Positions 32,893 through 45,183 of a stretch of DNA of 64,000 bases are shown in pieces. A program made the position numbers and the translations under genes. This DNA comes from Axinella damicornis (lineage: Eukaryota; Porifera; Demospongiae; Axinellida; Axinellidae), in the NCBI GenBank assembly GCA_963931865.1, contig OZ007505.1, positions 1,760,577-1,824,576 of the forward strand, in the 5' to 3' direction. Every line of letters starts with the position of its first letter. The first letter of the stretch is position 1. Under the pieces are notes generated by a model that did not search any database, had not been told where the DNA came from, and was given only the letters and a program-made list of their open reading frames with translations.

Positions 32893-35800
32893 ATGACCAA
32901 CATTCAAGAGCTGGTCGCACAGCGACAGTTTGTGGTACGTTGTAATCTGTGCTGTACTAAAACAAAAGTGTGCTGTTTCGAGGACGAGATGACCTTGTGT
33001 TGTCTTCTCTTCCTCATGTTCACCTTTCCAGGTGGAGGACTGGCAGGATCGGAAAGTCTTGTCCCATGTGCATGGCCACAGCTCCCTCGTGGAGAGGCTG
33101 GGATTTCTCGGTCAGTTAGAGGTGAGTGCTGAGTTCCCAGAATGCTTCAAGTATTAAACTTGTAGTGTCAGACATCGGGACGTTAAGGCCTCCTACCAGT
33201 GTGCCGCTGTCTGGAGCAGCAGGTCTTGCCACTACCATTCACGTTTTGATACTTGACGATCATTCTGATGAACCAGGATGCAGACCTTCGTACGTATGGA
33301 GAAGCCTGGAGCTACACTACTGATTTCATGCATATTATGTAATTATGTACATGTAGCCGATAGATATACTGGCATCCATCATTCCTTGGGTCTGGAGTGT
33401 AAAATGCCCGAACTCGTACTATGCCGAGTTTGTTGGAACTGGTTTGCCAAAATGGCCACCAGCAGCATCAAGTGCACTGGCTGAAACGTCGCACATACCG
33501 AAAGTTTCTATAGGTGCATGCAAATATGTGCCTATAAGCTGTGAGCTGTGCTTAATAGCACGTGACTGTGGTGCCACTGTATTGGTAGGGATGCTTGTGT
33601 GAGGAGTAGTCTCTACTACAATGTGTTTTTGACCAAACTGGTTGAATCAAGTGATGAAGAGGTACATATCCCGGCTAGATAGTTTCCGTCCACAGGAACT
33701 CCTCTTGCTGCTAACTTGAGCAGCATGGCCAGTATTCAAACGGAAGTGAATTTGACTGTACCAGAGTACATTGTGTATGCCCAACTCAACTCGGACATCC
33801 ACAGCCACAGAACATATTTACTGTATCTATGCCTTTTTGATCTTCCATAGGGCCATCGTGGATGTGTCAACTGCCTGGAATGGAACTTGACTGGCAGGTT
33901 TGTTTCAGTGTTTCTGTCTCGAACGTCCACTGGCACGCTATCTTCAGTAGTGGTACATCAATCAGACCAGTCGTTAGCTCTTCTTTCTGTATGAGGAATA
34001 GGTACTAGTACGTTCCATCATGTTTTATCTAGTACTGAATTTCTTCTCTCTCCCCCTCCCTTCCTCTCCCCCTCCCTTCCTCTCCCCCTCCCTTCCTCTC
34101 CCCCTCCCTTCCTCCCCCCCTCCCTCCCTTCATCTCCCCCTCCCTTCTTCTCCCCCTCCCTTCCTCTCCCCCTCCCTTCCTCTCCCCCTCCCTTCCTTTC
34201 CCCCTCCCTTCCTCTCCCCCTCCCTTCCTCTCCCCCTCCCTTCCTTTCCCCCTCCCCCCTCCCCCTCCCTTCCTCTCCCCCTCCCTCCTTGTCTCCTTTC
34301 CTACTCCCCTTCCCTCTCCTCCCTCTCTCTCATCCATCTCCCCTCTGTCTCTTCATCTCTCTCTCTCTCCTCCATCTCCCATCTGTCTCTTCATCTCTCT
34401 CTCCTCCCTCTCTTTCCCTCCTTCCTTTTCCCTTTCCTTTCCCTTCCTTCCTTCCTTTCTTCCCCCCTCCCCCTGCCAACACGCTCGTGCATGCCTACAG
34501 CCTCCTTGCCTCAGGCTCTGATGACCTCAGTGCTATTGTGTGGAATCCCCACCAGAGAAAATCAGTGGCTGTCATGCCCACTGGACACACAGGCAACATC
34601 TTCTCTGTGAAGGTATGTGTGTGGCTTGTCACACCCTGAAGGTCAAGTTTGTTTCATGCCCTAGCTGCAGGTCAGGTGTGTGTCACGTCCTGCTGGCCTT
34701 TGTGTGTCACGGCCTGCTGGCCAGGTGTGTGTCACGGCCTGCTGGCCAGGTGTGTGTCACGGCCTAGCTGCAGATCAGGTGTGTGTCACACACTAGCCGC
34801 AGGTCAGGCATGTGTCATGTCCTGCAGGTCATGTGTGTCTCGTACCCTAGCTACAGGTCAGCACACCCTGGTGGTCAGGTGTGTCTCACGCCCTGCTGGT
34901 CAGGCTTGCAACTTGCTGTAGTTTTCCATTCCTCCAATGTAGCAAGCCAATTGTGCGTGGATGCACCTGCTCATCTCCCCACATTAGTCTAATTACCAGG
35001 CCCCACCCAGGCCCCACCCAGGCCCCAACCGGGCTCCACCCAGGCTGTCACTGCCTGTAATACGGGAGTCTGTAAACACTGGACTGGACTGGACTGGACT
35101 GGAATACTGGAATGATCTTTGAACCCCAAAAGTGATGTAATTTCATGTGCATTTTGGCCCACGTGGTAATTATGTAGAAGTTGACGCTATGAACTGTACG
35201 GTGGCTATGGACTGTATGGAGGACAATCCGTCTCAATCTGGCATAGCAGGGTCAGCCCGAGATAATCCCATCACCATAGATGACGACTCAGAGTGTGAGT
35301 CTCCGGCAAAAGTCAGCAAAAGGGCCGAATACTACCGGTAAGTACATACACTATTTTACATAATTGCCACGTGGGCCAAAATGCGCATGCTCAAGGGAAT
35401 TTCCCTTGAAATTACATCACTTTTGGGGTTCAAAGGTTATTCCAGTCCAGTCCAATGTTTACAGACTCCCTTGTAATACCTACTTCTTGCCTCCTTCCCT
35501 CCCTCTTTCCTTCTCCCTCTCTCACCCCTCTTCCTCTCCTGCCTCCACACACACACACACACATCTCCAGTTTCTCCCTTTCAGTGGGGACCGCTTACTT
35601 CTGACAGGGGCAGAAGATAGGGAGGTCAGATTGCACGACCTCAACTCCTTTGAGACCACACAAGTGTGGTCCTGCAGCCAGAGCCGTGTCAAGCGGATCG
35701 CCACCTCCCCCCACTCCCCCTTCCTCTGCTGGAGCGCTGCTGAGGACGGATGTGTCAGGTAAACCCATCTTGTGCTGTGAGTTGCCAGACTATATGGCAA

Positions 35801-38800
35801 GAGACAAACTTGATAGGAATGTTTTGATCGGACACTATGCCGATTTTCATTAGGAGATAATGCTAATAGCAACCCCATAACCAATATGCTGAAATTATGT
35901 ATGTCTAATTGACGGATATGCCTGCCTCAAAGGTAGGGTCCACTTCCAACAATGGATGATTATTGGTGGTGCACAACAATCGGTTTTTTCTAGCAATCGA
36001 GTCACATTCATCCAACAATGGTTGAACTGATTTCTCTATAGAGGGATACAATGACCAAAAATGGATGAAATTGGCCATCCACTTTTGGATGGCAAGCATT
36101 TACTTCGGATGATCCGCAGTAACAGTTGTTAATAACATCCAGAAAATGGATAGTAAATGAGGCTAACTAGTTGTATAGGTATGTTACTACACGTACTGTG
36201 AGCTTGTGATCCTGACCATTAATACACATCAGAGTGACAGAGCATCTGTTAAAACGTAGATATCTATGGTTGAGGTTGCAGTGTTGCACCTCTACTCTGC
36301 AGACAACTGGACATCCGTGAGCCTCACAGTTGCAGTAGCGAGAGCCCCTGCCGCAACGTCCTGATAGACCTCAAGCCCACGTGTGGGACCTCAGGAGGAA
36401 GCACGCAGTGCAAGTGCCTGGACATCAACCCCGTCCGCCACGAACAAATCGCTGTGGGAGCACTTGACCCTTATGTGAGGCTCTACGACATGAGAATTCT
36501 GACGCTAAAGAGGACGTCGCATGAGGTGTCCCAACAGGCTGACCCAAGCTGTTTGGCACACTTAGGCCCCGGACACATCTCAAACCCCCGCAGTAGAAGA
36601 GGCAGAAGAGCGTTCAACAATCTGGCCAGCACCTACCTCGCATTTAGTCGGAGTGGCACCGAGCTTCTTGTCAACCTCTCTGGAGAGCATGTCTATCTGT
36701 ACGATCTGACAAACTTCTACGAGGCTCTTAGGTACGACTTTGACGAATCGGACTCCTCTTCTGTTCCAAAGCTGAAGTCATGCAGCTTCAATTATCCGTG
36801 TACCCAATCTGCTGACATACGCAGACTGACCACCAACCCTCTTGTCTATAACATGCAAAGTGTCTCCATTCCTGCGGAGCCTCTCAGTGAGACGTCCATC
36901 AGTGAGCAGGTGAAGCACATGAAGGAGGTGGGCAATGAGCTGTACCGGGTGGGTAACGCCATTGAGGCTGTGGAGCAGTACAGCAGAGCGATTGCCCTCT
37001 GTCCGATGTGGCACATCCTCTACTCTAACAGAGCCACTGCTCTCTTCAGCAGAAAATGGTAAGTGGGTGTACTACGGGTTTGAGTTGTTTACCCAGCTGC
37101 ACAGTATGCATGGACAGAGCAACTTTTACAGAGCTCTGACAGACTAACAGTTGGTGGTTGTCCACTGTGTCAGTGTGTCTTCCACTATGAAAAGCAACTC
37201 ATGGTACTGTTCAGTATTCAAACCTCATACGTAGTCTAGAAGTACCACTGTACAAATGTGCAGTGACTCTAGCTGTAGGAAACCCTATATTCCTATTGTA
37301 TGTCTCAATGGCATGCATTATGTGCACTTCCTGTGATGACCGATGACGAGGCTGACCTTTGACCTGGCAGTCTCTAATGACTCCAGTCCAATCATGTTGA
37401 ACATGAGGCATTTGTCTGAGGAGGTCACATACACACTTCACGTCAGTACTGCCCCCAGGCCGCGTACATGTAACATTACTAGCCTTGTTCCTAGGCCACG
37501 TCTCCTCAAGCTACCGAGCGTGTCAACCTCCCCTGTTCGGTGGAGGTCATAATTATTGTTGACATAATGTGAACACTTGCTATGAAAGAACCACTAATTC
37601 ACCAATCAACCCTATACCTAAGGGTGGGTGGGAGGGAACACTGAACTGCTGCTTGCATGGAACCACTGCACCATCGTAACTAACTGGTAACTAACCGACA
37701 TCGAAGTCATGCATGCGCCTCATGCTCCATGTTACTGCCCTAGCAACACCACAGTAACCAGCACATATGTGCAGCCCTGCATTATATTCACCTCCGCTCA
37801 TCACTACAGCCCCCTCAGTGCTCGTTCATGTTAACCCTGTGTGTTCTCCGCTCATCACTACACCCCCTCAGTGCTTGTTCATGTTAACCCTGTGTGTTCT
37901 CCGCTCATCACTACACCCCCTCAGTGCTCGTTCATGTTAACCCTGTGTGTTCTCCGCTCATCACTACACCCCCTCAGTGCTCGTTCATGTTAACCCTGTG
38001 TGTTCTCCGCTCATCACTACACCCCCTCAGTGCTCGTTCATGTTAACCCTGTGTGTTCTCCGCTCATCACTACACCCCCCTCAGTGCTCGTTCATGTTAA
38101 CCCTGTGTGTTCTCCGCTCATCACTACACCCCCTCAGTGCTCGTTCATGTTAACCCTGTGTGTTCTCCGCTCATCACTACAGCCCCCTCAGTGCTCGTTC
38201 ATGTTAACCCTGTGTGTTCTCCGCTCATCACTACACCCCCTCAGTGCTCGTTCATGTTAACCCTGTGTGTTCTCCGCTCATCACTACACCCCCTCAGTGC
38301 TCGTTCATGTTAACCCTGTGTGTTCTCCGCTCATCACTACACCCCCTCAGTGCTCGTTCATGTTAACCCTGTGTGTTCTCCGCTCATCACTACACCCCCT
38401 CAGTGCTCATTCATGTTAACCCTGTGTGTTCTCCGCTCATCACTACACCCCCTCAGTGCTCGTTCATGTTAACCCTGTGTGTTCTCCGCTCATCACTACA
38501 CCCCCCTCAGTGCTCGTTCATGTTAACCCTGTGTGTTCTCCGACACCCCCTCAGTGCTCGTTCATGTTAACCCTGTGTGTTAAACTGCATTGGGTACAGT
38601 CATCAATGCTTTTCACTGTGTGGAGCCACACAGCTGATATCTCTATGGTGTCATCCTCGTCCTGAATGAAGCTATGTATGTACCCCTGAGCCCTGTCCCC
38701 CTTCCCCTCCCTCCCTCTTCCTCTCCTTCCCTCTCTCCTCCCCTGTCCTCCCCCCCCCCCCCCTGCCTCCTCGTCTCCACCCCCTCCCTCTTGCCTCCTC

Positions 38801-39136
38801 CTCCCCTTTCTCTCCTTCCCTCTCCCTCCTCCCCTTCCATCTCCAACACACATAAACAAATGCACATACTCGTTTGCACGCACGCATACACAGGGAGGGT
38901 GACATATATGCTGCCCTCCGAGATACAGAGATAGCCTTGATGCTCTCCCCCTTCCACAAGAAGGCCCTCCAACGGCGACTGTGGTGCCTCTACCACCTCA
39001 GCTGGTATGAAGAGGCAAAGCGCTTCCTCCAGCAGTACCGAGAGAGCTTCCCACAGGACACAGAGTTCACCTCAAAATTCCACCCAGAGCTAGAGAAAGC
39101 TGCTTCGGAAGCTGGTAAGAGGTTCAACTGTCAGCT

Positions 39137-39168
<32 letters not shown>

Positions 39169-40149
39169 CTATTCTAGGTTGTGAGTAGAGACATGTTGGG
39201 AATGTTAACTTGACAGCTGGGTTTTTCTGATGTTTTGTGCATGCTGACCACGTGTATCCACCATCAATGAGGTAGAAGTGACCATTGACCTTTCTCTCTG
39301 TTTGCTGAGGGGGCAGTCGATATAGAAAGCTTGCCATAAGATTATTTGATCGCAAAGCATGAGGGGGCCTGCATCTGGTGAAGATTGCACAAAGTTAAGT
39401 TTCTTTGGAGCATGCAAATTGCGTCCGTTTCACGTGTTATGTTTTCCATGCACAATAAAGCTTTGCAAGAAACCTTTAGTCTATAATAGAGAATGACACA
39501 ACCCATGAAACTAGATCCACTGACTTCCAAATATGCTGTGTATTCCATGTGTACATCATATTTCTCTTTAGCTGGCAAGAATGGTTTCCGTACAGAGAGA
39601 AGACATCTCACTCAGTGGGAGGTCATCCGACAACAAACGGCCTACGACTTCAAGTCACGCTTCTGTGGTCACTGCAACACACACACAGACATCAAAGAAG
39701 CCAATTTCCTCGGAGAAAGAGGGGAGTATGTCGCAGCAGGAAGTGACGATGGTAATATTTTTATCTGGGAGAAGGCAAGTGGGAACTTAGTACGCATTCT
39801 CCATGGAGATGACTCAATAGTGAACTGTGTTCAGTGGCACCCAACAGCACCCTTACTGGCAAGCAGTGGAATCGAGAGTGTGGTTCGGCTCTGGGAGCCA
39901 AGAGCTGCTGGAGGAGAGAAAGACGACCGAGTGATTCCAGACTGTGGCAAAGTTTGCAGAGAGAATCAGCATCGAATGAAGGTGGACCCTTTTGAGATCA
40001 TGCTGATGCGTATGGGGTTTCATGTTGCTCTGGCGCAGGAGCACAATCCGCCTGGAGGGGGAGGGGCAGGGGGAGAAGGAGTGGGTGGAGGGGAGGACGA
40101 TGACTCACATGGATGGATAGAAGACCCAACTGGTTGTCGGCAAAGCTAG
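32893..40149 (+). CDS. WDTC1: WD and tetratricopeptide repeat protein (WDTC1/adipose, DCAF9-like)
   Basis: Eight exons splice in frame with GT-AG introns: 32893-32934, 33032-33121, 33851-33897, 34501-34612, 35571-35758, 36303-37058, 38894-39114 and 39572-40149, giving 677 residues. WD blades are seen in order: GHRGCVNCLEWNLTG, LLASGSDDLSAIVWNP, GHTGNIFSVKFLPFSGDRLL, RVKRIATSP, CWSAAEDGCVRQLDIRE and DPYVRLYDMR near residue 217. Tetratricopeptide repeats follow (MKEVGNELYRVGNAIEAVEQ, then ALRDTEIALMLSPFHKKALQ). WD repeats close the protein (ANFLGERGEYVAAGSDDGN, DDSIVNCVQWHPTAPLLASS). The split WD-TPR-WD order and the RFCGHCNTHTDIKEANF stretch identify WDTC1. Known homologues recruit substrates to CUL4-DDB1 ubiquitin ligase and repress fat storage; YVRLYDMR fits the DDB1-binding WDxR-type box. 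Introns hold minisatellites and a transposon. Confidence 0.93.
34040..34490. repeat. Polypyrimidine minisatellite upstream of WDTC1 exon 4
   Basis: About 450 bases almost wholly C and T on the coding strand, built from CCCTCCCTTCCTCTCC units, ending just before the acceptor at 34500. Such mirror-like homopyrimidine DNA can form triplexes. Shorter pyrimidine tracts precede the acceptors of exon 5 (35490-35570) and exon 7 (38690-38840). Confidence 0.9.
35064..35471 (+). mobile_element. Non-autonomous DNA transposon carrying an exon-like coding segment
   Basis: Inverted ends of about 110 bases begin GGGAGTCTGTAAACA and include GGACTGGACTGGA, TTGAACCCCAAAAGTGATGT and TTTTGGCCCACGTGG. TGTAATAC lies on both sides (35056-35063 and 35472-35479). 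The interior 35189-35337 is an open segment starting with ATG and ending in CG|GTAAGT. It encodes 49 residues with DNPITIDDDSE, which looks like a SUMO-interacting motif, and a basic end (KVSKRAEYY). The element lies in a WDTC1 intron, in the same orientation. The cargo origin is unknown. Confidence 0.75.
37795..38580. repeat. 53-bp minisatellite in WDTC1 intron, ~15 copies
   Basis: Unit contains CTCCGCTCATCACTACACCC, CCTCAGTGCTCGTTCATGTT and AACCCTGTGTGTT, highly uniform with an occasional extra C or G. Forward open frames across it arise from the repeat. Confidence 0.97.
39137..39166. repeat. Poly-G tract (30) in WDTC1 intron
   Basis: The run lies 23 bases downstream of the exon 7 donor (GTAAGA at 39115). 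A G-run this close to a donor could influence splicing, but this was not tested. Confidence 0.95.
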
Positions 40150-40791
40150 CACGATTGCGCTGTACTATCCTTTCATAATTATATACAGCCTTAGCAGTAT
40201 GCGTGCATAACAAGCTGTGTTATACTGTATGTATTATGTAACCTGATCCGTTGAACTTGTTTTTATACCAACACTTGGAAACTGATGTACACACAATGTC
40301 ATGCTTTGCAATTCTAATGTCATAACAGGAGCGATTGTGAGCACGCATGATTGCATGCAGTTCAAGCTAGTGGAGGGAGGTATAATAATTATGTGAACAT
40401 TCACCAGATTGCAGATGATGATGATGATGAAACTTTAGTTTGACAGGGTAGCCCCTTCAGCATGTGGCTGCTGATCTTCCAGGGGGCCCTGCTTTCACAG
40501 TACACACACAGGAAAAATTATAAGGGTCCCTAAGATAATTAGTTCTGGGCCTATAGTGGCGTATGGCTTCACTACTGCCATGGCAGGGAACTTGTACAAA
40601 TCGTGGAGGCATGGCTCAGATGGCTGCCAGTTCTCCTTATGCGCTTATATATAAGCTGCCCCCATGCAACATTTGCTATAATATATAATTATTCATAACA
40701 CAATATTCATTATGCTAATCATTCAGCTAGAGTCATATGACCATAATGTATATACAGGATCGACTCTGGATGCAGGAAGAAACAAGTAAAG
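40150..40791. other. Intergenic region between WDTC1 and the ependymin-related gene
   Basis: No gene seen. It must contain the WDTC1 3' UTR and the promoter of the next gene. A (GAT)n run lies near 40415-40430. Confidence 0.5.
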
Positions 40792-43700
40792 ATGCGTTGC
40801 ACTCTGATGCTACTGTCCCTGTCAGCAGCCATTGCTGTCATTTCCGGGTTGCAGCCATGTGGTAAGCCATGCATGGCAAATACGTAGACTTACTAGAATA
40901 GTGGTTATTGGTCCAGCAGGAAGTAGGACATGGTTAGGGTATGCACATGCATGTCCATTGCCTATACTTAAAGTATGTACTTCCTGCCGGACCAATATCC
41001 ACATAATGGGAAATAGTATAGGGTGATAAAAGTGATCAAGTCATAATCTTTTCATAATTAAATGAAACACACTGGGTTCGATCTAGCCTCGTTCCCAGGC
41101 CGTTTTGGGAGGGAGAAACGGCCTGGGAATGAGGCTAGGTTTGGTGAGGAAATTGGTGTATAGCAGTATGTACTTGTAGCTTCATTACGAAATTTGAAAC
41201 CATAGTCTTGCTGTTTCTGTACCTATAGCTACATCATGTCTGTGCCTAATTCCATGACTTGTGCCTAATCCATAGAAACACCAAAACAATGGGAGGGACG
41301 AGTTCTTGTGGTAAGTTTATAGCAGCAGTAAGCTGCAGTAAGGGAAGATAACAAGCTAGTGATTCTCAATTAATGGTAGCAGCAGAGGAGGTTAATTATG
41401 TACTCACAGCATTATTTTACTTTGTGTTATATCAACCTACAGTGCTGTGCTGTCATGACTTTCGCGGCATACCTAATGTGATCAATTAGTATATACATGG
41501 GAGGGAGGGAAGGAAGGAAGGGGGAGGGGGAGGATATGGAGGGGAGAAAGAGGGAAGGGAGGATGGTGGATGGAGGGGGACGGGGATGGAGGGAGGGAGG
41601 GATTGGGAGGGAGAGGACGGAGGGAGGGAGGGAGGGAGAAGTTGGGTGGGAGGGAAGGAGGAAGGGACAAGAGAAAGAAGGAATATTATCTGTTTCAGGA
41701 TGATCGTGACAGGGCCTACACACTTTATGGCAAGCTATCTTACGATGCCCCCAACATGCGTATGCGTCTGATCGAGGAAGACAGAACAGGAGAGGAGAGA
41801 GAGAGCTATGATGAAATCTTTCTGTACAAAGAGGTAGCTACAGTTTTAGTATACAACCTTGACTTTGCCAGTGTATTCCATCAAGAGAAAGAAATGACTG
41901 CACATCATTATATCTGAGTGTTATACACTGCAAGTTAGCTATAGTAATTAGATGAACATCCATTGATTCTGCAATCACCAAGTAGCTAGAGGTAACCGTA
42001 GAAATGATTCAAATGACTGCTGTGCTTGTTGAGTATTTTATTCTTAATTCCTCATTGCCTGGGCCAGCAGGTTTATGTCTACATATATTCCACTCCTATT
42101 TTGCAGCAACGCTCGTATCGTATCAGCCTTCGCACAAGAGAATGTGAGAACATGTCATTTGTTCAGAAGTTTGTTCCCTTTGAGGTTCGCCCCAATTCCA
42201 CCTACTACGGTTCTGCATACATTGGTACTGGCAGCGCCCCAGATGCTGGTGTGGAAGTAGACCTCTGGGGTGGAGAGACACAAGGAGGTCAGGCTCTGTG
42301 TGTTTGATCTAATTCACACACTACAAAGTACAAATAGATAGATGGGTGTCCTAACTTGGGGGGGGGCATGCCCCCTGAGAAAAAAATTTGACTTTTAGAG
42401 GCTAATTTTGGTGCATTCTGAGTCCATTTCCACTGCATTGTACTGAGGTTGATATTATTTTGTGAAATTATAATGAAAAAAATTAATGAATATCGTTGCT
42501 AGCTATCTCAGTCTTGCTGGCGTGTCTCGACAATTAACACTGGCTCAGTACTCATAGTCGAGACGCTTCCTGTGATGAGTCCTGGTCAGTTTCTGTACGA
42601 AAACGTGGTACACTAGATACCAGGCATCACTGTGATGTGACAAGCTTATAGTAGCTTCTCTCTTGGCGATTGATAAACGGCATGGCTAAGTTTAGCTAGT
42701 ACAGTCCGTGGAGAAGAATGACTGGATGTGCCTCTGTGCTGTGCCGCATACAATAGTCAACTGTGCTGGCTGTCGCTTGTATTGCGGAAGAGGGGCGAAC
42801 CCCCCGGCCGGTTCTTACACCATTAAATGGTGTAATACAAGACATCTGGGGCATACACTATAATGGGGACAGGGATGATGGCTACTGAGTAAGGGAAGAG
42901 AAACCTAGCTGTTGTCATGGCGGTAGCTACCCAACAACACAGCAACACTAAATAATTATTCATAGGTCATGGAGTAGTGGATGATTATTATAGCTGTACA
43001 CTGCAGCCCCACCCCTCTTGCATGCTTTCCCAGCTGTAGCTACACTGCAGCCCCACCCCTCTTGCATGCTTTCCCCCTGCTGTAGCTACACTGCAGCCCC
43101 ACCCCTCTTGCATGCTTTCCCCCTGCTCAGCTTAGCTACACTGCAGCCCCACCCCTCTTGCATGCTTCCCCCTGCTGTAGCTACACTGCAGCCACCACTT
43201 TCCCCCTGCTGTAGCTACACTGCAGCCCCGCCCCTCTTGCACGCTTCCCCCTGCTGTACTGCAGCCCCGCCCCTCTTGCACGCTTCCCCGGCCTGATGTA
43301 GCTACACTGCAGCCCCACCCCTCTTGCATGCTTTCCCCTAGCCCTGCTGTAGCTACACTGCAGCCCCGCCCCTCTTGCATGCTTTCCCCCTGCTGTAGCT
43401 ACACTGCAGCCCCGCCCCTCTTGCATGCTTTCCCCTTGCTGTAGCTACACTGCAGCCCCGCCCCTCTTGCATGCTTTCCCCTTGCTGTAGCTACACTGCA
43501 GCCCCACCTCTCTTGCATGCTTTCCCCCTGCTATAGCTACACTGCAGCCCCGCCCCTCTTGCATGCTTTCCTCCTGCTGTAGCTACACTGCAGCCCCACC
43601 CCCCTTGCATGCTTTCCCCCGGCTGAAATTACAGGAAATCTGTCACATCCATACCTGTTGCCAGTTACTGCTGTTATCACCCTATAGCTAGACGGGTGAC

Positions 43701-44347
43701 CTGTAATTATGGCACACAAATTAATCTCATGCAATGGCAGAGCGTTATTCTGGCTCTTGGACTACTAAGGACTGTCTGCCGGTCACCATGAATAGCCACA
43801 GTGAGAAGATAGGATACAGGACAGAGAAGTAAGTGTATTGTTTCTACCTCATGCTTTGATTTCGATGGTGCTTGTGTTAACATGATCGGTGTTTACTCTA
43901 TTTGTTTGGCACTATGTTCAATTCTTGCTAACTGAAGTGAAATGGCGGCTCCAGTGGTGGTGGAAGATAGTGCAGTTTGGCTATTATAGGGGGCTGAAGC
44001 ATGGAGGTGCACAGTGCCTCCGCCAAAGCTGTGATTCTCCTGTCAGGATTCCTGTGCTTCTACCACCATATATGGACAGTCTCTTGATGTTCCTGTGCTT
44101 CCTATACTATAGCCACAACCAGGCCATCAGCTAGTCAATGGGGGAATTTGAATGAGTGAAAGTGGGTCACCCACACCTAGCTATTGGGCTAGATGCTAGG
44201 GTGTTGTTGCTCATTGAGCATCAGTAGAAAGTTTCCTGAAGGTCATTTTTCATTTTTCTTATCTTCCCCTATAGCTTCTTTGATATCACCCTTGGCTTAA
44301 ATGATCCAAATGTCTTCATACCTCCTGAAAACTGCCGCAGCAACTAG
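40792..44347 (+). CDS. Secreted ependymin-related protein (EPDR family)
   Basis: Six exons splice in frame: 40792-40861, 41276-41310, 41699-41833, 42107-42287, 43741-43828 and 44275-44347, giving 193 residues. Residues 1-19 are a signal peptide (MRCTLMLLSLSAAIAVISG). The mature protein starts near the cysteine of QPCETPKQWEGRVLV and continues with KLSYDAPNMRMRLIEED, EIFLYKEQRSYRISLRTREC, WTTKDCLPVTMNSHSEKIG and FFDITLGLNDPNVFIPPENC. The order of these blocks and the four conserved cysteines match mammalian EPDR1. Asn sites fitting N-glycosylation are NMS and NST; the NST position is shared with EPDR1. The family forms lipid-binding beta-sandwich dimers, secreted or lysosomal, known from sponges and cnidarians to vertebrates. 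The donor of exon 4 (AG|GTCAGG) is weak, and an alternative acceptor (CCAGCAG at 42070) precedes exon 4. Confidence 0.9.
41498..41690. repeat. Purine-rich G/A minisatellite just upstream of an exon acceptor
   Basis: GGGAGGGAGGGAAGGAAGG-type sequence nearly 200 bases long ends about ten bases before the acceptor at 41698. It replaces the usual polypyrimidine environment except for a short TCTGTTTCAG. It has clear G-quadruplex potential on the sense strand. Confidence 0.9.
42998..43622. repeat. ~46-bp minisatellite in ependymin-related intron
   Basis: About 13 units of AGCTACACTGCAGCCCCACC, CCTCTTGCATGCTTTCCCCC and TGCTGT, with C/G variants and partial deletions. Confidence 0.95.
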
Positions 44348-45183
44348 CAGAGGAGCAAACACTAACAGATTGGTACACAAATCTAATTTGGGTTCTCATT
44401 CTTGTATCTATTTCTCCCCATTTGGATTTGGATGTTTTCTACCCAGGTGTAAATCGTTATGGTCTCGGTCCCAGACCCGGCCAACCCCATGCAGCACAGA
44501 TTGCTTTCAGTATTATATTATTTATACTGGAAGTGATATACACGCTGGATGGAAGGTCTGGGAACGAGACTAACAAGCAAGAAAGTGGACTGGAACAGAA
44601 ACCCGGGAAGAGTTCACGGGAGTTAAAAATTAATGTAGTAAATACATGTACTGTCAAGCAGTAGCTATAGCCATGATGTCTGTCAAGTATATGAATGCTA
44701 GGATAAGTATGCTTGCTACCACTAATTGCAAGTACAATTACACAAAATGAAGGTATTAATACCTCAGATTTGGAGGGTTGACTGATTTCTTTATTCTTTG
44801 TGTGTAGAAAATTATTCAGCCATCGTTAGAGAATACAAATTTAAAAATTCACCAGTGCAAAATTAATTACCTTCATGAATAGTAGAGCCATAGATAATAT
44901 ACCTATGATAGAGCTGAAAATAACCTTATAAAGTCTAGCATCTAAAATATCGCCTGTCAGAATAATAAATGCTATATATAGACAGACAACCGATAGTTAA
45001 TCGGATTAACTATCTTCTGTTCTGAACTTCTGAACCGTTAGGCCTAATTGAATTATTTAACAACACGATTGACGGCTCTTCCAAACTGCTAATTAGCTAC
45101 GTCATGCGTGTCAAACCTGCACTGTATACCTCGTCCCCCCAAAATAGCTCCTTCTGCATGCGCCGATATTGAGAGCTGAAGAC
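44348..45183. other. Intergenic; no gene seen
   Basis: Contains a hairpin MITE remnant at 44455-44575 (GGTCTCGGTCCCAGACC and GGTCTGGGAACGAGAC) and AT-rich sequence. A perfect 23-base palindrome (GATAGTTAATCGGATTAACTATC, axis at 45003) lies about 180 bases before the next start codon and could be a regulatory site or a hairpin remnant. Confidence 0.5.

Noticed and set aside
34020..34610. Ser/Pro/Leu-rich frames on + and Glu/Gly/Arg-rich frames on -
   Set aside because: Translation of the C/T-rich intronic minisatellite of WDTC1.
35147..35341. Extra WDTC1 exon at 35189-35337
   Set aside because: It lies wholly between transposon inverted repeats and target duplications. It starts with its own ATG and has no usable acceptor matching the WDTC1 phase. 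The protein is full length without it.
37947..38665. Repeated MFSAHHYTPSVLVHVNPV-type frames
   Set aside because: Artefact of the 53-bp minisatellite in the WDTC1 intron.
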